From Natronococcus amylolyticus DSM 10524 (lineage in GTDB: Archaea; Halobacteriota; Halobacteria; Halobacteriales; Natrialbaceae): a stretch of DNA of 64,000 nt. Below the pieces are notes generated by a model. The model ran no database searches and was not told the DNA's origin. It was given only the letters and a program-made list of their open reading frames with translations. A program made the translations under genes and the position numbers. Numbering within the stretch: the first letter of the stretch is position 1; every line of letters starts with the position of its first letter. Where the stretch lies: the NCBI RefSeq assembly GCF_000337675.1, contig NZ_AOIB01000021.1:99135-163134 (forward strand), read 5' to 3'. Positions 34,333-43,282 of the stretch are shown here, in pieces.

Positions 34333-35402
34333 TGCTCCGAGACGCGGGTTCCCGTCCCGCTCGGCTGCGAGGCGCCGCGTCGGTGAACGATCCCCGTATT
34401 GTTCGCAACGTTCTCAGTGATCGTTCGGAACGCGTCGCCGGTTTCGCCGTTGTCGGAGATGACGGTCGGCTCCCCGCCGTCGCCGCCCTCGCGGACGGTC
34501 GGATCGAGCGGAATCGACCCCAAGAATGGCATGCTGTGGGTCTCGGCGAACTCCTCGCCACCGCCCGATCCGAAGATGTCGTGCTCGCCGCCGCAGTCGG
34601 GGCAGGCGAACGTCGACATGTTCTCGGCGATGCCGAGCACGACGGTGTCGTGTTTGGCGAACATCTCGAGACCCTTTCGGGCGTCGTCGAGCGCGACGTC
34701 CTGTGGCGTCGTGACGATCACCGCACCCGTGACGGGCATCGTCTGGAGCATCGTCAGCTGCGTGTCGCCGGTGCCCGGCGGCAGGTCGACGATCAGGTAA
34801 TCCAGGTTCCCCCACTCGACGTCCTCTGTGAGCTGGGTGATGACCTTGTGGACCATCGGCCCCCGCCAGATGACGGGGTCGTCCTCGCCGGTGAGAAAGG
34901 CCATGCTCATCAGCTTCACGCCGTACTTCTCGGGCGGGACGAGGGTCTCGTCCTCGGTGGCCATCGGCGGCTCGTCGGCGTCGAACATTCGCGGGACGTT
35001 CGGTCCGTAGACGTCGGCGTCGAACAGGCCAACCTGAGCACCCAGCTGGGAGAGTCCAGCCGCGAGGTTCGTCGCGACGGTCGACTTCCCGACCCCGCCC
35101 TTCCCGGAGGCGACCGCGATGACGTTTTTCACTCCCGGGAGGACCTGTTCGTCGCCCCCGCTATCCCGGTCGGGAATGCTCGCCGAGAGGTTCGGTTCTA
35201 GCCCCTCCTCGAGGAGGAGCTCCCGGATCTCGCCGGCGATGTCGGTCTCGGTCGGGGAGTAGGGTGCCCCGAGCGCGAGATCGATGTCGACCTCGTCGCC
35301 CTCGACCGAGAGCTCGTTGACGAGCCCGAGCGAGACGATATCCTCGCCCAGTTCCGGATCCTCGACCGTCCGAAGGCGGTCGCGAACGGCGTCTTCGTCC
35401 AT
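34329..35402 (-). CDS. Mrp/NBP35-type Fe-S cluster carrier ATPase
   Basis: 357 aa. An N-terminal MIP18/DUF59 domain (DAVRDRLRTVEDPELGEDIVSLGLVNEL) precedes the P-loop ATPase. Deviant Walker A SGKGGVGKST is at 99-108, switch regions are FDADVYGPNVPRM and YLIVDLPPGTGD, and the Fe-S bridging CxxC is CPDCGG. Mrp proteins load Fe-S clusters onto apoproteins in the cytoplasm. The next genes, a 76-aa protein and an Fe-S UDG, are on the same strand, which is suggestive. Start ATG 35402. Confidence 0.93.
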   Translation of the reverse strand: MDEDAVRDRLRTVEDPELGEDIVSLGLVNELSVEGDEVDIDLALGAPYSPTETDIAGEIRELLLEEGLEPNLSASIPDRDSGGDEQVLPGVKNVIAVASGKGGVGKSTVATNLAAGLSQLGAQVGLFDADVYGPNVPRMFDADEPPMATEDETLVPPEKYGVKLMSMAFLTGEDDPVIWRGPMVHKVITQLTEDVEWGNLDYLIVDLPPGTGDTQLTMLQTMPVTGAVIVTTPQDVALDDARKGLEMFAKHDTVVLGIAENMSTFACPDCGGEHDIFGSGGGEEFAETHSMPFLGSIPLDPTVREGGDGGEPTVISDNGETGDAFRTITENVANNTGIVHRRGASQPSGTGTRVSEQ

Positions 35403-35477
35403 GCTCGTAGGGTGTGGCCCGCCGTCGAAAAGGGTTGTGTTCGGATACCGAAGCGCCGGGTGAGCGACGAAATCGAT

Positions 35478-36134
35478 CTACTTCCCGAGCGATTCCAACC
35501 GCTGTGCCGTCGGGAGACTCCAGTCGTAGGTCACCGCAACCAATCGAGTTGCGAGCGTCACTCCCGCACACGCCGCGGCAGCGGTTCCCGCGGTCCCCCC
35601 GAGGGTTCCGACGAGCCAGTAGGCGCATCCGCCCAGCACCGCACAGCTCGCGTAGAAGTCCTCGAGAAGGATGAACGGCGATCGATCGAGGAGGATGTCG
35701 GCGACCGCACCACCCCCTGCCGCGTTGATCGTCGCGATCGCGACGACGCCGAACGCCGAGACGCCGGTCTCCGTCGCGACGATCGCTCCGGTCGTGGCGA
35801 AGGCCGCGAGTCCGATCGCGTCCGAGACGAGCGTGATCGGATGATCGTCCGGCGAGCGCAACACGACGCTCAGGCCGATCGCCAGACTCACACCGAGCAG
35901 TCCGAGCGCGATCTCGACCGGCGACTGCAGCGCCAACGGGACGCGGGCCACGAAGATATCCCGCGTCACGCCGCCGGCAAAGGCCATCGCCAGTCCGACG
36001 ACGGCGATCCCGAACAGGTCGAACCGCTCCCGGATCGCCTTGCTCGACCCGACGAGTGCGAACGCGACCAGCCCGATCGTGTTCATGACGGCGAACGGGT
36101 CGCCGAACAACACCGCAGTGAGATCCTGCGTCAC
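35478..36134 (-). CDS. TRIC-type cation channel (UPF0126/YadS family)
   Basis: 218 aa, seven predicted TM helices arranged as two three-helix repeats: GLVAFALVGSSKAIRERFDLFGIAVVGLAMAFAGGVTRDIF, and GLAAFATTGAIVATETGVSAFGVVAIATINAAGGGAVADIL, the twin GG(V/A)xRD-type motifs seen in bacterial and archaeal TRIC channels. A monovalent cation channel is likely. Start ATG 36134; no operon partner on that strand within 75 bp except mrp downstream. Confidence 0.9.
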   Translation of the reverse strand: MTQDLTAVLFGDPFAVMNTIGLVAFALVGSSKAIRERFDLFGIAVVGLAMAFAGGVTRDIFVARVPLALQSPVEIALGLLGVSLAIGLSVVLRSPDDHPITLVSDAIGLAAFATTGAIVATETGVSAFGVVAIATINAAGGGAVADILLDRSPFILLEDFYASCAVLGGCAYWLVGTLGGTAGTAAAACAGVTLATRLVAVTYDWSLPTAQRLESLGK

Positions 36135-36353
36135 TGTCGGCGGCTACGAGCAAAGGCGCCTTGAACGCTACGTATACGAGAATTGTTGCGGTTTCACCCG
36201 GGGACTCGAGCGTGGTTACCGGCGATCGGCTCGACTCTCGCGGTGTCCGTGTTGCAGGGAGATGCCTACGTACCGCTTTTCGCCTCGGGATTCCTCGCTG
36301 CGTTCGGACCGCGGGACGTGAGGCTTAACCGCCGCCCGCGACTACCGATTCGT

Positions 36354-36800
36354 ATGTCGACCGTTACGCTCATCGGCTCCCGCCTGGCCGAGCCGGGGAC
36401 CGAGTTCGTCTACCACGGCGAGGCCGACGGCTGTGCGGGCTGTCCGTACCGCAGCCAGTGTCTCAACCTCTCGCCCGACACGAAGTACCGCGTCACCTCG
36501 GTCCGCGAGAACGCACAGACCCTCGAGTGTGCCATGCACGACGGCGGCGTTCGCGCGGTCGAGGTCGAACCGGTCCCCGTGCGGGCGAACATTCCCACGA
36601 AGGGCGCCTTCGCCGGCAGCAAGGCGAGCCTCCAGGGTCCCTGTCCGTACGTCGAGTGTCCGAGCCACGAGTACTGCGAGCCCGACGGCGTCGAGTTCGA
36701 CGAGGAGTACCGCATCCGGAAGATCGTCGGCGATCCGCCACACGACGTCTGTCACCTGGACCGCTCGCTCCAGCTGGTCGAGCTCGAAGCGAACGACTGA
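36354..36800 (+). CDS. UPF0179 family Cys-rich protein
   Basis: 148 aa from ATG 36354. Three Cys clusters: CAGCPYRSQCLNL at 25-36, a Cys in LECAMHDGGVRAVEVEPV, and CPYVECPSHEYCEPDGV at about 101-115, then GDPPHDVCHLDRSLQLVELE. UPF0179 is a conserved archaeal family of unknown role, and the Cys pattern suits an Fe-S or Zn site. The ATG is preceded by an aggcttaacc box (about 36321-36330), a possible TATA element. Confidence 0.88.
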   Translation: MSTVTLIGSRLAEPGTEFVYHGEADGCAGCPYRSQCLNLSPDTKYRVTSVRENAQTLECAMHDGGVRAVEVEPVPVRANIPTKGAFAGSKASLQGPCPYVECPSHEYCEPDGVEFDEEYRIRKIVGDPPHDVCHLDRSLQLVELEAND

Positions 36801-36835
36801 GCGCTGGGTACGGGTCGATGCACTGACAGGACAGA

Positions 36836-37015
36836 CACCCCAAGCGGTTCCTCGAAGACGGTGACGACGAACTCGAGACGCGTCCGGCGGGCGCAAACGA
36901 GTCGTCGAACGGCGGGTGGAACGCGGCCGTCGAACCGGCGTGACTGCACTACCGGGAGGCGGCGGCGGCGTTCGCCGACGCGGTCCCGGCGACGCTGGCG
37001 CTCGTGACGGAGTGA
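36836..37015 (+). pseudogene. Possible remnant of a decayed gene
   Basis: A reading frame gives 35 codons (HPKRFLEDGDDELETRPAG...), a TGA at 36941-36943, then 23 codons reading LHYREAAAAFADAVPATLALVTE up to TGA 37013-37015. The second half is strongly protein-like and continues in the same frame after the stop. There is no start signal, so this is likely a fragment. No family identified. Confidence 0.35.
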
Positions 37016-37041
37016 TCGCCGCTGGAGAATCGGTAGCGTCG

Positions 37042-37401
37042 CTATCCGTCGACCTCGAGGCCCTCGCCCTCGAGCCAGCTGTCGGCCCAGCAGGAGATCT
37101 CCTCGAAGACCGGCTCGAGGGACTCCCCCTTCTCGGTGAGGCTGTAGTAGGTCGCGATCGGGGCGTCCTCCTCGAGGCGGCGCTCGACGAACCCCATCTC
37201 GCCGAGGTCGTCGAGCACCCGCGAGAGGGTGCGAGCGTTGGCGCCCGTCTCCCGTTTGAGCTCGTTGAATCGGTGTTCGCCCTCGAGCAGCGTGTGAAGG
37301 ACAGCGAGTCGCCACTGGGAGCCGATCTGTTCGATCGATTCGACGACCGGACAGGCCTCCTCCTGGCGCTCGGCGGAGTCCTGTGATTGCGGGGTTGCCA
37401 T
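37042..37401 (-). CDS. HxlR-type winged-helix transcription regulator
   Basis: 119 aa. A Cys (C17, typical of HxlR proteins) in EACPVVESIEQIGSQWRLAVLHTLLEGEHRFNELKRETGANARTLSRVLDDLGEMGFVERR is followed by the wing IATYYSLTEKGESLEPVFEEI. HxlR regulators of haloarchaea answer to thiol, aldehyde or oxidative cues, with that Cys often sensing. Start ATG 37401. It does not adjoin an obvious target gene; the nearest are the SRPBCC gene and the acylase. Confidence 0.88.
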   Translation of the reverse strand: MATPQSQDSAERQEEACPVVESIEQIGSQWRLAVLHTLLEGEHRFNELKRETGANARTLSRVLDDLGEMGFVERRLEEDAPIATYYSLTEKGESLEPVFEEISCWADSWLEGEGLEVDG

Positions 37402-37477
37402 TATCCGGCTGTAGGACAGCCCGCCGTATAGCAGTTCGGATGCGAACCAGCTAACCGAGAGATACCGCGACGCGACG

Positions 37478-37897
37478 CTACGGCGTCTCGACCTCGTCCT
37501 CGAGCAACGACTCGATCCGCTCGAGGGCGCGCAGACAGACCGGTGCGTAACCCGCTCCGCTCGGCGGGAGTTCGAAGACGACCCGACAGCGGTCCGCGGC
37601 GAGTTCGTCGACCCGGTGGCCGGTCGCGGAGATTCGAGCGACGCGCCACGTCCACCGCCGGTCCGTACAGTCGGTTACCTCGAACGGCAGCCAGACACCG
37701 GGGATTCGCATCCGTCCCGTCGTTCCTGCCCGAACGCGGGCGTCGGTCGCGTCGACGCCGCTGATCAGCGGCGACCACTCCGGCCACCGCCTGGTGTCGA
37801 CGAGCAGTTCCCAGGCCGCCGCCGGCGGGACCGCGAGGACGTGGGAGGCCTCGAGCCGACGGCCGTCCGGCGTCGAGGCGAACTGGAGCCGTGTCAT
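37478..37897 (-). CDS. SRPBCC (START-like) family protein
   Basis: 139 aa. It starts MTRLQFASTPDGRRLEASHVLAVPPAAAWELLVDTRRWPEWSPLI, the classic beta-strand, helix and DxxRWPEWSP entry of polyketide-cyclase/Bet v1 folds, with a WRVARISATGHRVDELA region. A hydrophobic cavity binding a lipid or small ligand is expected; the ligand is unknown. Start: ATG 37897 (the longer open frame up to 38098 is not protein-like). It diverges from the acylase gene with 106 bp between. Confidence 0.82.
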   Translation of the reverse strand: MTRLQFASTPDGRRLEASHVLAVPPAAAWELLVDTRRWPEWSPLISGVDATDARVRAGTTGRMRIPGVWLPFEVTDCTDRRWTWRVARISATGHRVDELAADRCRVVFELPPSGAGYAPVCLRALERIESLLEDEVETP

Positions 37898-38003
37898 ACC
37901 CGAACGACGCGAGCCAGCGACAAGGACGTTCTGCCCAGGGAACCGTTCGAAGTCCGATTCGGCGGCCCGATGGTGGCGCCGTCGGAGTTCGACGCTGACA
38001 GTT

Positions 38004-40448
38004 ATGACGATAGCGCCGAATCGTGAACCAGTGCCGTCCTCTACCACGCGCCGCGGTCTCCTCGCCGGTGCCCTCGCCGCCGGCGTCGGCGGACTCACGC
38101 TGACCGGCGCTCGGGAGCTGCTCGACCAGTTCGCGCCGTTCTCGGGAACCGCCTGGGATGCGGCCGACAGGTCGCTCTCCGGGCGCGTTGCGAACCCCTA
38201 TGGCGAGGCGACCGTTCGCTACGACGAGTACGGGGTTCCGAGCGTCGAGGCCGACGAGGAGCCCGCAGCCTACTTCGCCGTCGGCTACGTCCAGGCGTTC
38301 GACCGACTCGCCCAGCTCGACCTGCAACGGCGGGTCATGCGAGGGCGGGTGTCGGAGCTGGCCGGCGAGGGAACCCTCGCAGACGACGAGTTTCACGTCG
38401 CGATGGACTTCGCCGGCGCGGCCGAGGCGACCTGGGAGTACGTCGCCAAGACGCCCGCTGGACCGCTTGTCGAAGCCTACGCGGACGGCGTCAACGCAGC
38501 CATCGACGGCGAGGGATTGCCCCTCGAGTTCGAGCTCCTGGGGTACGAGCCCGATCCCTGGACGCCGGTCGACTCGATGCTCATGGAAAAACAGATATCG
38601 TGGGACCTGACCGGGAACTTCGGGGAGCTCCGCCGCGCGCTGATCGCCGACCGACTCGGCGAGGGCGTCCTCGAGGAACTGTTCCCCGAGCGGCTGGACC
38701 ACGACGTGCCGATCCTGCGGGAGGCCGTCGAGGCGAAGACTCTCGAGGAGACGGAGGTCGCCGACTCCATCTCGGGGGGAGACGCCCTCGATCCGGCGCT
38801 AACCGACTGGCTCTCGAGGTTCGAGTCGCCCACCGGCGTCGGCTCGAACAGCTGGGTCGTCTCGGGTGAGCACACCGAGAGCGGCCGCCCGATCGTCGCC
38901 TACGACCCTCACCTCGCGCTGATGACGCCGCCGCTGTGGTACGAACAGCACGTCGAGACCCCCGAAACCTCCGTTCGGGGCGCGACGTTTCCGGGCGTCC
39001 CATTCGTTATCGCCGGCGCGAACGAGCGGGGGACGTGGTCGTTCACGAACGTCGGCGCGGACGTGCTGGACTGTTACACCTACGAGATCGACGACGACGG
39101 CGAGCGCTACCGCTACGACGGGGAGTGGCGCGAGTTCGACCGCGAGGAGCGAGAGATCGCCGTCGCGGGCGGCGACGATCGGACCCTCGAGGTCAGGAAA
39201 ACGGTCCACGGGCCCGTCCTCGAGCGCGAGGGCCGTACCGTCGGCGTCGCCTGGACCGGCCACACGGCGACGCGGACGACCGAGGCGATCTACGAGTACG
39301 AGCGCAGCGACGGCCTCGAGGACCTGCTCGAGGCCACCCGGAAGTTCGACCTGCCGACCCAGAACCTCGTCTACGCCGACGCCGACGGGAGGACGCTGTA
39401 CTACGCGACGGGCAAGCTCCCGATCCGCGAGATCGATGGGGAGGTCGTCTCTGGGAATCGCGTCTTCGACGGCTCCGCGGGCGAGGGCGAGTCGTCCTGG
39501 GAGGGGTTCGAGCCGTTCGGCGAGTCGTCCTGGGAGGGGTTCGTCCCATTCGAGGAGAAACCCCACGCGATCGATCCCGACGTTCTCGCGACGGCCAACC
39601 AGCGGGTCGTCGACGATTCCGAGCACTACATCGGGGTCGACTACGCCACCCCCTACCGGGGCGCCCGGATATACGACCGCCTCGACGACGCCGTCGAGTC
39701 CGGCGAGCCGACCGACCTCGAGTTCCACCGGGAGCTACAGAACGACGTCTACGACGGCCGGGCCGAACAGCTGGTGCCGGAGCTGCTCGAGGCGCTCGAG
39801 GAGCGAACCGAAGGCAGAGACGAATCCGACGGCGCCCTCGAGGACGCCCGCGAGACCCTCGCGGACTGGAACTACAGGATGGACGCCGACTCTCGCGGCG
39901 CGCTCCTCTTCGCCCGCTGGATGGACCGCTTTCGGCGACTGGTCGTCGAACCGGAGTTCGAGGAAGCCGACCTCGACGAGTCGTACTACCCCGACGACTG
40001 GGTGATCGCGACGCTTCCTGCCGACAGCCGGTTCTTCGATGACCGTTCGCGGGACGAGACGATGGTCGCCGCGCTCGAGGACGCCCTCGACGAGATCGAC
40101 GACGCCGGATGGGAGCGCTACGGCGACTGGAACTCGACGCGAATCGTCGAGCACCCGTTCGGCGCGGAGGCGCCGTTTCTGAACTATCCCGAACTGCCGG
40201 CGGACGGCTCGCGAGCGACGGTGAAAAACTACCGCGTCGACTCGGCGGTCGGCGCGAGCTGGCGGATGGTCGTCGAGCCCGGCGGCGACGCAACCGCGAT
40301 CCTGCCAGGCGGGAACTCGGGCGACTACTTCTCCGATCACTACGGCGACCAGCTCGAGGGGTGGCTCGCCAACGACCAGACGCCGATGGATCGAACGCTC
40401 GAGACGGAGGGCGAGCCCGACGTCGTCTTCGAGGAGGGGTCGTCGTGA
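38004..40448 (+). CDS. Penicillin-amidase family (Ntn-hydrolase) acylase precursor
   Basis: 814 aa, periplasm-like exported Ntn-hydrolase. A Tat signal (TTRRGLLAGALAAGVGG) is followed by a propeptide and alpha chain (PYGEATVRYDEYGVPSV at about 62-78). The autocatalytic cleavage point is at Ser281 (GVGSNSWVVSG): the N-terminal Ser of the beta chain. The GANERGTWSFTNV segment and the C-terminal VKNYRVDSAVGASWRMVV, typical of penicillin acylases, are present. Substrates are probably N-acyl amides such as homoserine lactones; unknown here. A 33-nt tandem repeat lies at 39489-39554. Alternative start GTG 38031. It overlaps the next gene by GTGA. Confidence 0.92.
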   Translation: MTIAPNREPVPSSTTRRGLLAGALAAGVGGLTLTGARELLDQFAPFSGTAWDAADRSLSGRVANPYGEATVRYDEYGVPSVEADEEPAAYFAVGYVQAFDRLAQLDLQRRVMRGRVSELAGEGTLADDEFHVAMDFAGAAEATWEYVAKTPAGPLVEAYADGVNAAIDGEGLPLEFELLGYEPDPWTPVDSMLMEKQISWDLTGNFGELRRALIADRLGEGVLEELFPERLDHDVPILREAVEAKTLEETEVADSISGGDALDPALTDWLSRFESPTGVGSNSWVVSGEHTESGRPIVAYDPHLALMTPPLWYEQHVETPETSVRGATFPGVPFVIAGANERGTWSFTNVGADVLDCYTYEIDDDGERYRYDGEWREFDREEREIAVAGGDDRTLEVRKTVHGPVLEREGRTVGVAWTGHTATRTTEAIYEYERSDGLEDLLEATRKFDLPTQNLVYADADGRTLYYATGKLPIREIDGEVVSGNRVFDGSAGEGESSWEGFEPFGESSWEGFVPFEEKPHAIDPDVLATANQRVVDDSEHYIGVDYATPYRGARIYDRLDDAVESGEPTDLEFHRELQNDVYDGRAEQLVPELLEALEERTEGRDESDGALEDARETLADWNYRMDADSRGALLFARWMDRFRRLVVEPEFEEADLDESYYPDDWVIATLPADSRFFDDRSRDETMVAALEDALDEIDDAGWERYGDWNSTRIVEHPFGAEAPFLNYPELPADGSRATVKNYRVDSAVGASWRMVVEPGGDATAILPGGNSGDYFSDHYGDQLEGWLANDQTPMDRTLETEGEPDVVFEEGSS
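39489..39554 (+). repeat. 33-nt tandem repeat inside the acylase gene
   Basis: Positions 39489-39521 and 39522-39554 are two copies of a 33-nt unit (gagtcgtcctgggaggggtt start), encoding ESSWEGFEPFG and ESSWEGFVPFE. The copies differ only near their ends. It adds 11 residues in phase, in a surface loop of the beta chain. Confidence 0.9.
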
Positions 40449-40825
40449 CCACGACCGATCGGAGCAAAGGAGACGCGGGCGGCGACCGCGATCGGACGAT
40501 CGACGCCGCGCTCGAGCGAGTCCGAACCGAACCCCGTGCTCACTGGCTGGCCGTCCTCGTCGTCGTCCCGATCGGCCTCCTCCTCGCGTGGCTCCACTGG
40601 CTCGGGCTCGTCGTCGCCGGGGCGCTCGTCGGGTTCATCTCGCCGACCGTGTGGCACGGGCTCGCCGGCGCCCTCGGGTTCGGCGTTCTCGTCCTCGTGG
40701 CGTTCGCGATCGGACTCGGAGATTCGGCCTGGCGCATCCTCGAGATGACGCCCGCCGTCTACGTCACGGTCGCGAGCGCGCTCGGGCTGCCCGCGCTGGG
40801 TGCGCTGTTTCGGGGCGTCGTCTGA
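40445..40825 (+). CDS. Small membrane protein coupled to the acylase
   Basis: 126 aa with GTG start 40445, overlapping the acylase stop (GTGA). After a 40-residue acidic/basic N-terminus there are three TM helices: LAVLVVVPIGLLLAWLHWLGLVVAGALVGF, LGFGVLVLVAFAIGL and VYVTVASALGLPALGAL. No known family; the translational coupling points to a function in the acylase's surface activity, inference only. Confidence 0.75.
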   Translation: MTTTDRSKGDAGGDRDRTIDAALERVRTEPRAHWLAVLVVVPIGLLLAWLHWLGLVVAGALVGFISPTVWHGLAGALGFGVLVLVAFAIGLGDSAWRILEMTPAVYVTVASALGLPALGALFRGVV

Positions 40826-40868
40826 GTTCGCCGGGTGGGAGAGCCAGCGCGGGGACACGCGTCACAGA

Positions 40869-41906
40869 TCAGGAGACATCCCGTCGAGGTAACCGCTCGA
40901 TGTGCATCTTTACGATCATCTGGTGAAGCGTTCCGAGCAACCCATAGACCGCGAGACAGGAGACGAAGGCGATCGTCCCCAGCTTGCCACCGGACCCGCC
41001 CAGGTACGGTTCGGTGAACGCTACGACGAGCCCGACGACGATACCCGCTAGCGCCATCCAGCGTTCGTCCGGAATACGGGTCGAGTCGCTCATACCCGCA
41101 AACGAAGCCGCGTACACTGTCGCTGCCAGCAGGCCGCCGACCGCGGGATACAGCAACGGGAGCGCGACTCCGCCGAGCAGACCGACGACACCGGACGCTG
41201 ACACCGGATCGAGTGGCGATCGGTGGTGGAGCGCGAAGGTGATTACCGCAGCGACGACGGAGAAACCCACGGCGAGGGCAACGGTATCGGAAGCCGGCAG
41301 CTGATCGCCGAGAAAGGAGGTCGGCGTTCCGAGGATCGTGAGGGCCGCCCCGACGAAGGCGGTGGTTCCGAGTTTCCCGCCGACTCCGTGAAACACCGGT
41401 TGGGCCAGGAGGTAGACGGCGACTGCCAGTACTGCCGCCACGAGGCCCTGCCAGTAGGTCGGAAACACGATCGGCGACGTCATACCGACGAACGCCCCGC
41501 AGTAGGCCGGAACGGCGAGCGGCCGCCTCACGACGACCGCCAAGAGGCCGGTGACGCTCGCAGCAACCACCGGTGTGAGCCCACCTTCGACGACGAGCAC
41601 GAAGGTCACGAAGCCACCGACCAGAATCGCGCCTGCGATCCCGATCATCTCGGTCGGGTCGATCGGTTCGATCTCGGGTGCCGCTCGAACCGTCCGGAGT
41701 TCGAACGCAATACCGCGGAGGGCGAGCAGCGTAAGCGACAGGAGAACGCCGCCGAGAGCGATGGATTCTGCCTCGAGGACGGCACCTACCACCGCGAGCC
41801 CTACCAGGATCATCGCCGGAACTGCAAGGAGAAACAACCCGAGAAAGGCCACCCCCCACTGCGGGCGATCGGCCGTCGAGAGCGAAGAACAACGATCGGC
41901 TGCCAT
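40869..41906 (-). CDS. Multi-spanning membrane protein with internal duplication
   Basis: 345 aa, about ten TM helices, no signal peptide, one N-terminal Cys. Two segments repeat: AYCGAFVGMTSPIV...VFHGVGGKLGTTAFVG and VYAASFAGMSDSTR...YLGGSGGKLGTIAFVS, so the protein has a two-fold internal duplication with a GGKLGT(T/I)AFV signature. No family is recognised. Start ATG 41906. Monocistronic on the minus strand; a C-terminal basic tail VKMHIERLPRRD is cytoplasmic. Confidence 0.75.
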   Translation of the reverse strand: MAADRCSSLSTADRPQWGVAFLGLFLLAVPAMILVGLAVVGAVLEAESIALGGVLLSLTLLALRGIAFELRTVRAAPEIEPIDPTEMIGIAGAILVGGFVTFVLVVEGGLTPVVAASVTGLLAVVVRRPLAVPAYCGAFVGMTSPIVFPTYWQGLVAAVLAVAVYLLAQPVFHGVGGKLGTTAFVGAALTILGTPTSFLGDQLPASDTVALAVGFSVVAAVITFALHHRSPLDPVSASGVVGLLGGVALPLLYPAVGGLLAATVYAASFAGMSDSTRIPDERWMALAGIVVGLVVAFTEPYLGGSGGKLGTIAFVSCLAVYGLLGTLHQMIVKMHIERLPRRDVS

Positions 41907-42178
41907 GCCGACCTGTTCTTTTCCTCGTTACAAAAACCCGGGTAGTGCACGATTGCAGAGAGACAAAAGCGGGGCTGTGCCGTCCACTGAGGCTGACCCA
42001 ATCGTTGCCCCTCACGATCGTTCCGTCTCTCTCCCAGTCGCTGGCTTCGGATGGCTGGAACAGCGACGACCCCCTACTCCGCAGGCACATCAACGATACC
42101 TGGAAGTGACGGCGGGCCCGCACGTCGTCGCTTGCCGATCCACGTACTGTTTTGCCGTCCCGTCGAGTACGGGCCGCC

Positions 42179-43153
42179 ATGGAGTACACCACCCTCGGTT
42201 CGACCGGGATGGAGGTCAGCCGGCTCTGTCTGGGCTGTATGAGCTTCGGCTCGAGCGACTGGCGCGAGTGGGTCTTGGAGGAGGAAGAGAGCCACGAGAT
42301 CATCGACCGCGCGATCGACCTCGGAATCAACTTCTTCGATACGGCGAACCTCTACTCGAAGGGAGAATCCGAGCGGATCCTCGGGAACGCGCTCGAAGGT
42401 CGCCGGGAGGAGTCCGTCGTCGCGACGAAGGGCTACTTCCAGATGCGCGAGGACGACCCGAACTCGGGCGGGCTCTCCCGGAAGGCGATCGAACAGGAGC
42501 TCGCGGCCAGCCGCGAGCGGCTGGGGATGGATACGATCGACCTCTACCAGATCCACCGCTGGGACGACGACACGCCGATCGAGACGACGATGCGGGCCTT
42601 AGACGACGCCGTTCGCCGGGGTCACGCCCGCTACGTCGGCGCCTCGTCGATGTGGACCCACCAGTTCGCCGACGCCCTCCACACCAGCGATCGGCTGGGA
42701 CTCGAGCGCTTCGCGACGATGCAGAACCACTACAACCTCGTGTATCGGGAGGAGGAACGCGAGATGCTGCCGTTCTGTGAGCAGGAGGATATCGGCGTGA
42801 TGCCGTGGTCGCCGCTCGCCCGGGGCTATCTCACGCGTCCCCACGAGGAGATCGACGCGACGACCCGCGGCGAGACTGAAGAGCACATGTACGACCACCC
42901 CTACCGCGAGGGCGGCGGCCAGGAGGTAAACGAGCGCGTCGCCGAGATCGCCGCCCAGGAAGGCGCCACGATGGCCCAGATCGCGCTCGCGTGGCTGCTC
43001 AACAAGGAGTGGGTCGACGCGCCGATCATCGGCACCACGAGCGTCGAACACTTAGAACAGGCCGTCGAGGCCCTCGAGATCTCGCTGTCGTCGTCGGACA
43101 TCGCCTACCTCGAGGAGCCCTACGAGCCGGTGCCGGTATCGGGACACAGCTGA
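42179..43153 (+). CDS. Aldo/keto reductase
   Basis: 324 aa NADPH-dependent oxidoreductase with a TIM-barrel AKR fold. Catalytic tetrad: Asp and Tyr in GINFFDTANLYSKGESE, Lys in VVATKGYF, and His in LYQIHRWDDD. The C-terminal IIGTTSVEHLEQAVEALEISL is the cofactor loop. Substrate unknown; the GMEVSRLCLGCMSFG start belongs to the YghZ/NADP-type group. Start ATG 42179. Single gene. Confidence 0.92.
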   Translation: MEYTTLGSTGMEVSRLCLGCMSFGSSDWREWVLEEEESHEIIDRAIDLGINFFDTANLYSKGESERILGNALEGRREESVVATKGYFQMREDDPNSGGLSRKAIEQELAASRERLGMDTIDLYQIHRWDDDTPIETTMRALDDAVRRGHARYVGASSMWTHQFADALHTSDRLGLERFATMQNHYNLVYREEEREMLPFCEQEDIGVMPWSPLARGYLTRPHEEIDATTRGETEEHMYDHPYREGGGQEVNERVAEIAAQEGATMAQIALAWLLNKEWVDAPIIGTTSVEHLEQAVEALEISLSSSDIAYLEEPYEPVPVSGHS

Positions 43154-43282
43154 AAGGGTTCAGGAATGACACCGCGGTTTCTTCAGGTAGAGTCGAACGT
43201 GATCTCGAATTGTCAGTGATGGGATCGAGGCCCGAGGGACCGGGACCTGTCCATCGACCGGCGGGATCGAACGTCCTGTGGA

